A DNA stretch of 64,000 nucleotides from Salinicola halimionae (GCF_003206065.1 NZ_PZJQ01000002.1:260790-324789); one strand, 5' to 3'; shown: positions 1 through 9,411, counted from the first letter of the stretch. The notes: generated by a model from the letters alone, not told the origin. Program-made: numbers and translations.

Positions 1-331
1 AGCCGTCCTGGGTAAGCTCGAGTCTGGGTAGCGCCATGATCCCCGCGTTGTTGATCAGCCGTTGCAGCGAAGTCTCACGCTCCTGCAGGCGGGCGGCAAA
101 CTGGCGCACCGATTCGAGGCTATCGAGGTCGAGCAGCTCAAAGTGAACGTCGGCGCCGGGCTGATGGGCGCGAATCGCGTGGCAGGCAAGCTTGGCTTTT
201 TCGGCATTGCGGGCCGCGACGATGACGCGATATCCCTTCGTCGCGAGGCCCTTGGCGGTTTCCAGCCCGAGCCCGGCGGTGGCGCCGGTGACGATGGCCA
301 AAGGGGCGGATGGTGAGGTCATATCGCGCAT
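1..331 (-). CDS. Short-chain dehydrogenase/reductase, C-terminus beyond window
   Basis: Read on the minus strand from ATG at 331, this frame is open to the window edge (about 110 codons). The Rossmann cofactor motif TGATAGLG lies near residue 15 and the NNAG motif near residue 98, both diagnostic of classical SDR oxidoreductases. The spacing and the AARN segment resemble retinol-dehydrogenase/WW-oxidoreductase-like SDRs, which reduce or oxidise carbonyl/alcohol substrates with NAD(P). The catalytic YxxxK lies outside the window, so substrate and completeness cannot be judged. A second in-frame ATG at 322 is an alternative start. The gene points away from the downstream HdeD gene, so the two are divergent and share about 145 bp. 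Confidence 0.85.
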   Translation of the reverse strand, partial: MRDMTSPSAPLAIVTGATAGLGLETAKGLATKGYRVIVAARNAEKAKLACHAIRAHQPGADVHFELLDLDSLESVRQFAARLQERETSLQRLINNAGIMALPRLELTQDG

Positions 332-475
332 CAAGCGTTCTCCTGCCGAAAAGGGGCGCTGACAAAGGGTGAGTCGAGCAAAATGGAGTCGAGAAAAGTG
401 GGCGTGGAGCATAGCGACCCGGTCAAATTCGGGCACTTTGCTATTCTAGGGGGGCAATCAGACAGGAGTCGAACG

Positions 476-1018
476 ATGGCGAGCGGAGCACAAGGATTCG
501 TAGGTCGCAGTTGGGGGATATTGATGGCATTTGGCGTCGTTGCCATCATTTTCGGGCTGTTTGCCATTTTCCGGCCGCTTGCGGCGATCGCCGCGATGAC
601 CTGGATCATGGGCATCATGGCGCTGGCGGAGGGCGTTACCAGTCTGGTCACGCTGGCTACCGTGCCGGCAGGTGCCCGCAAGCGCTGGCTGGTATTCTAC
701 GGTGTCATCTCGGTGCTGTTCGGGCTGTTTGCCATTTTCAATCCGCTTTCCATGGCCAGTGCGCTGTTGGTGCTCGTCGGGCTATGGCTGGTCGTTGCCG
801 GCGTCAATCGTCTGATCCTCGGCTTGCGGGTGCGTCGTGGCGTGCCGGGTGAAGGGTGGACGGTACTGAGCGGGGTCATTGCCTTGCTACTGGGGATTGC
901 CCTGATGGTCAGTCCGTTGAGTGGCTTGATCGCCACCGCGCTGTGGATCGGTATTCTCGCCTTGCTCTTCGGCATCGCGCAGACAGTGGCAGCATGGCGG
1001 TTGCGAAAAGCCCTTTAA
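476..1018 (+). CDS. HdeD family (DUF308) membrane protein
   Basis: A 180-aa very hydrophobic protein with about six predicted membrane segments arranged as three repeats, each with GI/GLFAIF-type hairpins (for example FGLFAIF appears twice, near residues 26 and 88). This is the DUF308/HdeD pattern; HdeD of E. coli is linked to acid resistance at high cell density, but the biochemical role of the family is not established. ATG at 476 is chosen because AGGAG lies 8–12 bases upstream; an in-frame start at 383 would add 31 residues lacking membrane-protein character. The gene stands alone and is followed by a hairpin at 1097. Confidence 0.85.
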   Translation: MASGAQGFVGRSWGILMAFGVVAIIFGLFAIFRPLAAIAAMTWIMGIMALAEGVTSLVTLATVPAGARKRWLVFYGVISVLFGLFAIFNPLSMASALLVLVGLWLVVAGVNRLILGLRVRRGVPGEGWTVLSGVIALLLGIALMVSPLSGLIATALWIGILALLFGIAQTVAAWRLRKAL

Positions 1019-1096
1019 CGCTTGAGCGAAGCCGTCTGTGCAGGAGCTAGAGCGAGTCCGTCTGAGCGAGATCAGGAACGGTCGATTCAACGGACG

Positions 1097-1130
1097 CCGC
1101 CGGAAACCATGAGATTTCCGGCGGTATCGT
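1097..1130 (+). terminator. Hairpin terminator after the DUF308 gene
   Basis: A perfect 10-bp stem (CCGCCGGAAA / TTTCCGGCGG) with an 8-nt loop is followed by TATCGTTTT. It lies about 80 bp past the DUF308 stop and before the convergent 1181 gene, so it may serve both directions. Confidence 0.7.
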
Positions 1131-1180
1131 TTTGCCTCTGAATCCACAAACGGGTTCAGGAATCCAGAAAGGATTCTGCC

Positions 1181-3175
1181 TCACGTCTCCGTCAGACGTT
1201 CCGCGCCCCAGCTACGCCGCAAATAGCCCATCACGTCGGCCAATTCCTCGCCGTGCACGTCGGCAGGCGCGCCTTGCTCCTGCGGATCGAGATGGAAGAT
1301 GTAGAGCCGAGAGGCGAATTGCGCAAAGGGGAGAGATGCCTCGCCAAAGCGTTCACCATTGCCTGCGGTGCTGACCACGACACCATCGCCCCAATCCTGG
1401 CCGCTGTCATTGTTGGGATTGAAGAAGTAGATCCGCATGGTGTCATCGGGGCCGAGTGCGGCGCGCAGAATCGTGATCGCGTGCCAACCGATGAAGCGGG
1501 ATGCGCTATCGGTCACGGCGATACCGGCTGGCTGAGGATGTACCAGCGGCTGGTTGCCGTTGTAGAACGGATGGTAGGTGGCATAGAAATGGCGATAAAA
1601 GGTCTCTGGCGCTTCAATCTTGCCGGTAGTGACATCCACAATGATATGGAAGCCACGTCCTGCCCACCAACCGTGAAATTCCGGATTGACCCAGCGATGC
1701 GGATCGCCCTCTCGATCGATGCACAATCGCCCCATTTCGGCGTAGATGCGGTCAAGATGCGGTACGACCAGTAACGACACGGGATCGAGATCCAGCGATA
1801 GTCCCGTCGAAAGCCCGGCGCCGCTGGTCATCGAAGAGATTGGCTGACCTTCGAATTGCATCACGATTTCATCGTCGCGCGCCGCCCAGGCCACCATCTG
1901 CAGCAGATAGTCCGGGTCGTTGTAAGCCCACATCGACAGCGCCCGTGCCGACTGACAGGTCGGGTTGTTGCCTTGCCCCACGCCCAGAGGCAGACCCAGC
2001 ATGCACAGCACGCCCTCGAGCAGTCTCGCTTCGGGAGACGCGCTTTGCCCGTAGGCCAACGTCAGACGCTGGCGCGACCAATTGCTTAGCGGCAGTGCCA
2101 ACTGGCGCCAGAGAGCGGGAGCCAATGGCGGTTGGTAGAGAATGCCGCGCTCGAGCAGCATCGCCAGACCGTAGATGGCCTGTGCCGTCGCCGGGTAGGC
2201 AATACCATCGACCAGGGCTTTTATCAGTTGGTGGTAACACAGCAGACAGTCGCGCCCGGTCGTCGACAGTCCCAAGGCTTCGCTGATCAGGTGATCGTTG
2301 TGGTCGAGCAGATAGCGCAGGAGTACCGGGTGGTAGGGCGATACGAGCCCGATATCGCGCATGGCGCGTGCCATGCCAGAGGCTTCCTGCTGCAACCCAG
2401 GAATGTCCATTGCCGACAGTCTTTCCGCATAGACGTCGACACCGGGGTCTTCACGACATCCCTGGGTCGGGCCGAACAGGCTACTGACCAGACGGGCAGC
2501 GCCCTGCCCACTGGTACCAAGATCGATCTCCGGGTTGGCCTGGCAGAGCGCGATTTGGGTAATCATCTGGCGGATCGAATCCGTCAGAAGGGGACGCTGT
2601 TCCAGCAACCGCCAGATTTCATCGATCATCACATCGATGATGAACTCGAAGCCGATGCGCTCGGCCAGATAGCGAAAAAGCGCACGCGGAACGTCGGCCA
2701 GACGACCTTGAGTTTCGCGTTCCGCTTCGCTGGTCATGTCGAATAGCCGAGGCAGATTGAGCGCCAGCACCTGAGTGAGATAGTGGTGGGCGTGCTCGGC
2801 GGAGATCAGGGCATGCGGATAATCGCCTTTTGCCACCGCCAACAAGCGCAGCTCGCTCAGCGACTCGATCATCACCGTATCGGCGTCGGGGCTACCTAGG
2901 GATAGCGGCGTCAACGCTGGCAACAGGTGCTGCGGCGTTGACCAGTCGGAGTCGGCGAAGAGCCCGGAGCGATCGATTACCGCGGCGCGATGCTCCAGCG
3001 CCTGACAGCCACCAGGTTCCAACAGGACACGACGGGCGATGTCGAAAACACGCTTGGCACGCATGGCTCGAGAGAAGCTTGGCGCCTGCGCCAGCACGGC
3101 CAGCGCTTCGTCAAACTGCTCCAGCCGTTGCGGTAGACGCGCCTCAACGGCCGGGGAATCGGTATCCAACGGCAT
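1181..3175 (-). CDS. Unassigned protein with papain-like signature in its C-terminal half
   Basis: A 664-aa protein that I cannot place in a named family. ATG at 3175 is chosen because GAGGAG sits just upstream; a GTG at 3193 is part of that site. The first 390 residues look helical, with no membrane segment or signal peptide. The C-terminal half carries QG-x4-C (Gln 401, Cys 407), GWHAITI (His 565) and FNPNND followed by DWGDG (Asn 586). Gln six residues before Cys, then His and Asn followed by a WG-x-G stretch, is the order and spacing of papain-fold cysteine peptidases. This is inference from motifs only. It lies 62 bp downstream of an ATP-grasp gene on the same strand, suggesting a two-gene operon. 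Alternative: a catalytically dead or unrelated fold. Confidence 0.75.
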   Translation of the reverse strand: MPLDTDSPAVEARLPQRLEQFDEALAVLAQAPSFSRAMRAKRVFDIARRVLLEPGGCQALEHRAAVIDRSGLFADSDWSTPQHLLPALTPLSLGSPDADTVMIESLSELRLLAVAKGDYPHALISAEHAHHYLTQVLALNLPRLFDMTSEAERETQGRLADVPRALFRYLAERIGFEFIIDVMIDEIWRLLEQRPLLTDSIRQMITQIALCQANPEIDLGTSGQGAARLVSSLFGPTQGCREDPGVDVYAERLSAMDIPGLQQEASGMARAMRDIGLVSPYHPVLLRYLLDHNDHLISEALGLSTTGRDCLLCYHQLIKALVDGIAYPATAQAIYGLAMLLERGILYQPPLAPALWRQLALPLSNWSRQRLTLAYGQSASPEARLLEGVLCMLGLPLGVGQGNNPTCQSARALSMWAYNDPDYLLQMVAWAARDDEIVMQFEGQPISSMTSGAGLSTGLSLDLDPVSLLVVPHLDRIYAEMGRLCIDREGDPHRWVNPEFHGWWAGRGFHIIVDVTTGKIEAPETFYRHFYATYHPFYNGNQPLVHPQPAGIAVTDSASRFIGWHAITILRAALGPDDTMRIYFFNPNNDSGQDWGDGVVVSTAGNGERFGEASLPFAQFASRLYIFHLDPQEQGAPADVHGEELADVMGYLRRSWGAERLTET

Positions 3176-3237
3176 GACGATATTGCTCCTCACCCAACGG
3201 TGGCAGTGATCGACGAATTTTTTGCCACTGTCGCGGA

Positions 3238-4461
3238 TCAGACGTAAAAATCAAGTTCTTCCTGATGCTTGAGCAGGTCACGCATGCGCTGAGGGTCGTC
3301 GCCGAAGAAGAATATCAGCCCCCAATGTGTGCCGAACGCCGTGCGTTTGGTCACCGTCGCTTCGAGGGGAGCGGTCAGCTCGTGATAGTCGAAGTAAGGG
3401 TGCTGTTCGGTTTCCTCCGGCAGTTCGAGCCGGCTAACCACACGCTTGCGCGGATACACTCCGAAGCAGCCTGCACACCCTTTGGCGTCTTCCAGAGGCG
3501 TGGGGAAGAATGCCGCGACTTCCTCCTCGGTTGCCTTGGGATCGAACACCAGCATCGATGCCTGATAGGCATTGAAGCCATAAGCGCGCTCGATGAGCTC
3601 GAACGCCTTGAATCCCGGTGGACGATAGGCGACCTCGCCGAAGTACATGGTGCCGTCGTTGGTCACGAAATATTCAGGATGAATTTGCCCGAAACGAATA
3701 TCGAACGCTTCTATCAGCAGTTCTATCTGGCGAGTGATTTGCTCGCGATAGCGTTCGAGTTCCGGTGTCGCCGGCACGAAAACGGAATATCCCAGCGTGA
3801 CGTATTCGGAAATATTGAGAAACTGAATCTTGCCATTCCAGACCCAGGCTTCAACGGCAAATTCCCATCCGTCCAGATGGCTTTCCATCAATAACGGATA
3901 CTCGCTTTCCGAAATATATTCTATTTCATCCGGTGAGCGAATAATCCGATGCCCAAGGCAACCGGCTTTATCGAAGGCTTTTAGATGGATGGGATCGTCG
4001 GGGTCGCCATCCAATTTCAGCAGCGTCTGGTTGACACGTTTGAAGAAGCGAATGACGTCACTTTTTTCATGAGCTTCTTCGAAAATACCGACGCGAATAC
4101 CACCCAGTTGAGCGCGTCGTTTCATTAGCGCCTTGTCGCGGAACAGCACGGCTTGGCCATGCAGGCGCGGATTCTTCATCAACACCGAATTGATGGCACC
4201 CGCCCATTCTACGGTTTCTTCGAATAGTGGAACGGCAGCATCCACGCCCATATCTCTTAGCGTTTCCGCAATTTCGAGTGAGCGATCATTCAGACGTTCG
4301 AAATTCCACGAGACATAGGGAATATTGTGCTGAGTGCAGTATTCCTCTGCCCAATCCGGTGCCACGACCACATAGCGTCGATCAAAATTTTCTGCAGCTT
4401 CCACCGCGCCCAAGCTCCAGCCCAGCAGTGCGATATAACCTTTTTCGGTATTCTTCTCCAT
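3238..4461 (-). CDS. ATP-grasp carboxylate-amine/thiol ligase-like enzyme
   Basis: A 407-aa protein starting at ATG 4461 behind a strong GGAGGGAGG. Residues 8–100 form a PurK-like pre-ATP-grasp fold (GYIALLGWS at the start). The ATP-grasp part follows, with the nucleotide-binding stretch HLKAFDKAGCLG near 159, an LLMESHLDGWEFAVEAWV segment near 190, and the metal-binding GEVAYRPPG near 275. The last matches the family's E-x-x-x-R-P-P-G pattern. Such enzymes form an acyl-phosphate and pass it to an amine or thiol. The substrate is unknown. The downstream partner looks like a papain-fold enzyme, so a ligase plus amidase/peptidase pairing is conceivable. It is not a biotin carboxylase or RimK by sequence feel. 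Confidence 0.8.
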   Translation of the reverse strand: MEKNTEKGYIALLGWSLGAVEAAENFDRRYVVVAPDWAEEYCTQHNIPYVSWNFERLNDRSLEIAETLRDMGVDAAVPLFEETVEWAGAINSVLMKNPRLHGQAVLFRDKALMKRRAQLGGIRVGIFEEAHEKSDVIRFFKRVNQTLLKLDGDPDDPIHLKAFDKAGCLGHRIIRSPDEIEYISESEYPLLMESHLDGWEFAVEAWVWNGKIQFLNISEYVTLGYSVFVPATPELERYREQITRQIELLIEAFDIRFGQIHPEYFVTNDGTMYFGEVAYRPPGFKAFELIERAYGFNAYQASMLVFDPKATEEEVAAFFPTPLEDAKGCAGCFGVYPRKRVVSRLELPEETEQHPYFDYHELTAPLEATVTKRTAFGTHWGLIFFFGDDPQRMRDLLKHQEELDFYV

Positions 4462-4719
4462 AAATTAACCTCCCTCCATATTAGGACTGTTATTGATGTT
4501 CAATCCATTATAGATGAAAGGGCAGGAACTGTCAGTTGGGCCGGTCAGGCTCACCAGCGCTGAAAGCATAGGTGCTTGTTATGCAACACTCATTTCGATG
4601 ATGTAAATCTTGGGTAGACGAATGAAAATCAGACAAATGGGTCAGTGGTTTTTTAGAAAAACAGTTCAATAGCGTGCTTTCAATTCTGTTTTTTCGAGTT
4701 AAAAATGAACGGGGATATC
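4462..4719. other. AT-rich gene-free stretch upstream of the ATP-grasp gene
   Basis: About 260 bp of lower GC than its surroundings, between the ATP-grasp start and the mltA remnant. Presumably it holds the promoter of the ATP-grasp/papain-like pair. I see no convincing coding frame and no clear operator. Confidence 0.5.
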
Positions 4720-4842
4720 GGGCATCAGTATCCACATTTTTCTTTCTATTTCATTCGGCTGGTGGCTTTTCCGGAGGCATCGCCATGACCTCAGGAGAAG
4801 TCCGCTCGGTAGCACATCAGGCGCTGTAGTGACTCGTTGGAG
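4720..4842 (-). pseudogene. Decayed copy of the mltA 3' end
   Basis: The stretch from GGCATCAGTATCCACATTT to GACTCGTTGGA aligns with the end of the intact mltA at 5040–5195. Shared blocks include GGCATCAGTA-CCACATTT, TTCAT-CGGCTGG-GGC, CCGG-GGCATCGCC, AGAAGTCCGC and CATCAGGCGCTG. Relative to mltA it has a one-base deletion, a CAG-to-TAG stop and an internal loss of roughly 35 bp, so it cannot encode the domain. It lies between mltA and the ATP-grasp gene, in the same orientation as mltA. Confidence 0.75.
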
Positions 4843-4954
4843 ATCGGGCCCGTATGCACGTGACATCCACTGAGGCGGCGATGGTCGCTAAGCATGGCGT
4901 GTCGGATCATCGATGGGTGGCAGAGGTGTGATTGGCGTCGATTCTCGAGACGCC

Positions 4955-4982
4955 AACGAAAACCGGGAGCTTTCGGCTCCCG
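4955..4982 (-). terminator. Terminator of mltA
   Basis: On the minus strand CGGGAGC-CGAAA-GCTCCCG forms a perfect 7-bp stem (4964–4982) followed by GGTTTTCG, about 47 bp after the mltA stop. Confidence 0.7.
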
Positions 4983-5028
4983 ATTTCTCATGCGGATCGT
5001 CTGCGTCGGACGCCACGAACGTCTCGAC

Positions 5029-6159
5029 CTATTCGGTTCTCGGCATCAGTACCCACATTTCGCCGCGCTGCTTCATGCGGCTGGCGGCCTCTCCGGCGGC
5101 ATCGCCGTGGCCCCAGTAGAAGTCCGCCCGTACCGCGCCCTTCACCGCGCTGCCGGTATCCTGCGCCACCATCAGGCGCTGCAGCGGTTGGTTGGAAAGC
5201 GGCTGGGTGGTAGAGAGAAATACCGGCGCGCCAAGCGGGATCTCGCTGGGGTCGACCGCGATGCTGCGCTCGGAGGTCAGTGGTACACCCAGGGCGCCAA
5301 CCGGGCCGCTGGTATCAGCCAGGGCCTCGCTGCCCTTGAGCTCGCGGAAGAACACCATGCGCGGATTGACGTTGAGCATGTCTTCGACCTCGCCCGGATG
5401 ACGGCGCGCCCAGTCACGCACGCCGGGCAGCGTGGCTTCGGCGGGCGTGATCTCGCCACGGTCGATCAAGCGCCGGGCGAAGGACTGGAACGGCTGATTG
5501 TTGGTGCCAGAATAGGCAACGCGCATGGTGGTGCCATCGGTCATCTCGACACGGCCCGAGCCCTGAATCTGCAGGTAAGCCGCTTCCACCGGATCATCGA
5601 CCCACACCAGTTCGGTGCCGTTGAGATCGCCACTTCGCATCAGCTCGGCTCGGGTTGGGCCGACGTGGGTATGGCGCTTCCAGTATTTCGGATATTGGTA
5701 GAGCGGCGTCTGGTAAGGCCCGCCGCGCACGCGAGAACCGCGCAGAATCGGCTCGTAGTAGCCGGTAATCAGGCCGGTAGCACTGCCGTCGCTGTTGGTC
5801 ACGCGGAACGGTGTAAAACGGCTCTCGAAGAAATTCTGGATCGCCTGGGCGTTGAGCGGATCCACCGACTGGGCATCGTGGCAGACGCTTTTCCACGCCG
5901 CCTTGCGCTGGAGCCGCGTGCAGCTCTCCCGAAATGCGCTCCACGCCGCCATCGGCTGATCCCGGTTCCAGCCCGGCAGATTGTGCCAGGTGGTCTTGCG
6001 TGCCGGCTGTTCGACCCGCGCTTCCGGACTTCCACTCGGGGACGTGGTCATGACCGGGCCGCTGGAACAGCCCGCGACGAGCAGCGCGAACAGCACGGAG
6101 GCCAGCAGCGAGGGAAAACGGAGTAATGAGGCGCGCTGGCGCGGGACGCTTGAAAGCAT
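5029..6159 (-). CDS. mltA: Membrane-bound lytic murein transglycosylase A
   Basis: A 376-aa lipoprotein that cleaves the MurNAc–GlcNAc bond of peptidoglycan with formation of 1,6-anhydroMurNAc at the outer membrane. ATG at 6159 is chosen because it gives a compact lipoprotein signal: charged start, hydrophobic core, then LVAGC lipobox at about residue 28. The MltA core has TGYYEP near residue 140 and the C-terminal 3D domain has AQDTGSAVKG and DFYWG, where the family's catalytic Asp lies. Length fits the family. A decayed copy of its last 120 bp follows the gene. pdxY is divergent, with about 230 bp between. Confidence 0.93.
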   Translation of the reverse strand: MLSSVPRQRASLLRFPSLLASVLFALLVAGCSSGPVMTTSPSGSPEARVEQPARKTTWHNLPGWNRDQPMAAWSAFRESCTRLQRKAAWKSVCHDAQSVDPLNAQAIQNFFESRFTPFRVTNSDGSATGLITGYYEPILRGSRVRGGPYQTPLYQYPKYWKRHTHVGPTRAELMRSGDLNGTELVWVDDPVEAAYLQIQGSGRVEMTDGTTMRVAYSGTNNQPFQSFARRLIDRGEITPAEATLPGVRDWARRHPGEVEDMLNVNPRMVFFRELKGSEALADTSGPVGALGVPLTSERSIAVDPSEIPLGAPVFLSTTQPLSNQPLQRLMVAQDTGSAVKGAVRADFYWGHGDAAGEAASRMKQRGEMWVLMPRTE

Positions 6160-6386
6160 GCAGAGTCGATCCTTGAACACGATGCAGCAAATAGGGTGAA
6201 TAAAGCGGTCGAATAAAAGCTGAAAGCGAGCATATCGCCGCCGCTCGACGGCGTCGAGCGAGGTATCGACCCAAGACAGGCGCTGCAAGTTCCTTCCCCG
6301 TCGCATTACACTATGTCCTGTAACGATGTCTTTTAACTAAGTCTTTTCACGACTTACGCCCTTGGCTTTCCCGGCAGGACCGTCTC

Positions 6387-7259
<873 letters not shown>

Positions 7260-7267
7260 ATCAGGCC

Positions 7268-8140
7268 ATGAACCTGAACGCTCATCACACACCGCCGCTC
7301 TATCTGGGCATGGCGATGTGGGCCAACGCTGACTGGCAGGGCATCCTGTTGCCCGCTCACGGCGACGTCGATCTGCGCGACTACGCCAGCGTGTTCAACG
7401 CCGTGGAAGGCAATACCACTTTCTACAGCGGCATCCCCAAGGCGGAAACGGTCGCAGCCTGGGCCGAACAGGCGCCGGAAACGTTCCGCTTCTGCTTCAA
7501 GCTGCCCAGCCAGTTGACCCACGGCAAACGCCTGCGCGATGTCGACGACGAGTTCGAGCGCTTCCTCGAACGGCTTTCTCCGTTGAAAGATCGTCTAGGC
7601 CCGATCATGGTTCAGCTGCCGCGAGATTTCGGTCAGGCCGAGTTACCGGCGCTGGAGCGATTGCTCACTCACTGGCCACGGGAGATACCCCGTGCGGTCG
7701 AGGTCCGGCACAGTGATTTTTTCCACAAAGGGCCTGCGGAACAGGCATTCAACCGCTTGTTGATAAGTCAAGACGCCAATAGGGTAATGCTCGACGTGCG
7801 AGCGCTCTTTGCGACACCCGCAGGGCTTGACAACCGGCTCGCCAAAGCGCAAGGCGAAAAGCCGAAAGTCCCATTACACGTGCTCTGCACGGCGGTCAAT
7901 CCCATTATTCGTTTTATCGGACACTTCGACGAAGCCATCAATCTGGCCCGTTTCGAGCCGTGGATAGAACGCCTCATCCTGTGGATAAAACAGGGGAAAA
8001 CCCCTTTTCTCTTTGTGCATACACCGGATAACCGCCAGGCGCCGGAACTGGCACGAAAGTTCTACAACAAGATCGTTGAACGGATCGAATTGCCGCCACT
8101 CGCGGCCTTCCCGGGTGAGCGGCAGGAGTCGCTGTTTTAG
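7268..8140 (+). CDS. DUF72 family protein (YecE-like)
   Basis: A 290-aa protein of the DUF72/YecE family, a TIM-barrel-like group of unproven function. Visible marks are LYLGMAMWANADWQG at the start, the YASVFNAVEGNTTFY segment near residue 42, and FRFCFKLPSQLTH near residue 75, all typical of the family. The ATG at 7268 overlaps no other gene; a TTG at 7256 overlapping the pdxY stop is an alternative start. It is likely cotranscribed with pdxY. Nothing in the sequence indicates the substrate. Confidence 0.88.
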   Translation: MNLNAHHTPPLYLGMAMWANADWQGILLPAHGDVDLRDYASVFNAVEGNTTFYSGIPKAETVAAWAEQAPETFRFCFKLPSQLTHGKRLRDVDDEFERFLERLSPLKDRLGPIMVQLPRDFGQAELPALERLLTHWPREIPRAVEVRHSDFFHKGPAEQAFNRLLISQDANRVMLDVRALFATPAGLDNRLAKAQGEKPKVPLHVLCTAVNPIIRFIGHFDEAINLARFEPWIERLILWIKQGKTPFLFVHTPDNRQAPELARKFYNKIVERIELPPLAAFPGERQESLF

Positions 8141-8259
8141 CCAAATCTGAAACAGGCTGTTGATAACTCAAGTGCCATTCTTCGCCGCGATTTCACCCGT
8201 TCATTCATTGCCGAGCGCCTGCCCCGGGCACCGATGAGTGTAGAAAACAACGCTTAAAG

Positions 8260-8275
8260 TTGATCTTCACGTAAA
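8260..8275. promoter_or_regulatory. Possible LiuR autoregulatory site
   Basis: TTGATCTTCACGTAAA, about 48 bp before liuR, matches the TTGACGTTAACGTCAA palindrome found upstream of the liu and bkd operons at 12 of 16 positions. It is weaker than the sites at 25200, 25308 and 34338. Confidence 0.4.
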
Positions 8276-8322
8276 GGTTAAACAGCGCTAGGGTGGGGGA
8301 AATCAGATAAGAGAATAACGAC

Positions 8323-8724
8323 GTGTCCGGCCAGACCTACGCCATTGGCGAACTCGCGCAGCACTTCGACGTGACCACCCGCACCATCCGCTTCTACGAG
8401 CAGGAAGGCCTGCTCTCCCCGGAGCGGCGCGGCAAGACCCGCGTCTACCGTGAGAAGGACCGCGTTCGCCTCAAGCTCGCCCTGCGCGGCAAGCGCCTGG
8501 GTTTCTCGCTGATCGAGATTCGCGAAGTGCTGGATCTCTACGACACCCGCCACGACGGTAGCGTCCGCCAACTCGAACGCCTGCTCGAGATCCTCGCCGA
8601 CAAACGCGCCAACCTCGAACGCCAGCTCGAAGACATCCGCATCATGCAGCGCGAACTCGACCAGGTCGAAGAACGGTGCAAAGGTGCATTGGGGGAGTTG
8701 AAGGCGGCGGAAGAGGGTCACTGA
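8323..8724 (+). CDS. liuR: MerR-family regulator of leucine/isovalerate catabolism
   Basis: A 133-aa MerR regulator with GTG start. Residues 6–40 form the winged helix-turn-helix (YAIGELAQHFDVTTRTIRFY, then EQEGLLSPERRGKTRVY), and LRGKRLGFSLIEIREVLDLYD is the signature of the LiuR subgroup. The rest is a coiled coil (residues 75–125) for dimerisation. In proteobacteria LiuR controls liu genes, which are present at 18.4–25.2 kb, but here it is separated from them by a 9.6-kb accessory block. The coding frame is intact, unlike the decayed copy at 10340. The effector is unknown from sequence. Confidence 0.85.
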   Translation: MSGQTYAIGELAQHFDVTTRTIRFYEQEGLLSPERRGKTRVYREKDRVRLKLALRGKRLGFSLIEIREVLDLYDTRHDGSVRQLERLLEILADKRANLERQLEDIRIMQRELDQVEERCKGALGELKAAEEGH

Positions 8725-8793
8725 GCGCTATCGGTACACACGGTTCTGCTCTGCGGCTCCTTCGATGGTAGTCAGTCTGCACGGAGCAACGGT

Positions 8794-9177
8794 ATGCAAC
8801 ATGACCTGGAAGCCAACAAGCGCAATGCTATCGCTTTCTATCGCACGGCCTATCTCGGCGACCCTACCCTTGCCGTCGAAACGTACGTCGGCGCTGACTA
8901 CATTCAGCACAACCCGGTGGTCGGTAATGGAAAGCAGGCGTTCATCGATTACTTCACGGCAATGGCTGAGCAGTATCCCGGGAAGGAAATCGAGTTCGTG
9001 CGCGCGGTCGCCGAAGCCGATCTGGTCTCTCTCCACACGCACCAGACCTGGCCCGGCGGCGATGAGTACGTCACGATGGATTTTTTCCGTTTCGACGATA
9101 GCGGCAAGATCGTAGAGCATTGGGATTCCATTCAGAGAATTCCGGATGAGACCAAGAACGGAAATCCGATGTACTGA
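8794..9177 (+). CDS. SnoaL-like / NTF2-fold protein
   Basis: A 127-aa small cytoplasmic protein with the pattern of SnoaL-like polyketide-cyclase relatives: an N-terminal helix (ANKRNAIAFYRTAY), the YVGADYIQHNPVVGNGKQAF segment near residue 30, and a C-terminal sheet ending IVEHWDSIQ. The HNP and EHWD elements are common in NTF2-like proteins annotated as predicted aldol-condensation enzymes. ATG at 8794 follows GGAGCAACGG. It is the first gene after liuR, 69 bp on, on the same strand. The actual reaction is unknown. Confidence 0.75.
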   Translation: MQHDLEANKRNAIAFYRTAYLGDPTLAVETYVGADYIQHNPVVGNGKQAFIDYFTAMAEQYPGKEIEFVRAVAEADLVSLHTHQTWPGGDEYVTMDFFRFDDSGKIVEHWDSIQRIPDETKNGNPMY

Positions 9178-9188
9178 GTATCGGCGGG

Positions 9189-9411
9189 CTAGCGCTTCAG
9201 GTAACGACTTTTTAGCCTCAGGTCAGATGGCTCCAAATTGAGAAGCGTTGCGCGCTGTGCGCTGGGCTTGGCTTGGCTCCAGTCCCCATAGTCCCTGGCG
9301 TCATGGCCTTCCCAGAACGCGCGCTCTTGCTCTCCACGCTTGGGCTCAGGCGTCGTCGTCACGGAGTCGAGAATCGCAATTCCGTCGTCCACGGCATGGA
9401 GAAAAAACAGG
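9189..9411 (-). pseudogene. Possible remnant of a CopG-type antitoxin
   Basis: On the minus strand an open stretch ends with RAFWEGHDARDYGDWSQAK…LLNLEPS, which recalls the xFWExHDxTDYxDWSKA…xPNLKPS core of CopG/BrnA-type antitoxins. The expected ribbon-helix-helix end (SLRLP…LL) is missing, and the upstream part lacks a proper start. It overlaps the beginning of the convergent N-formylglutamate amidohydrolase region. This is motif recall only; it may be coincidental. Confidence 0.3.

Noticed and set aside
4532-4991. Short minus-strand frames between the ATP-grasp gene and mltA
   Set aside because: They cover the decayed mltA copy and terminator; composition and absence of ribosome sites argue against genes.
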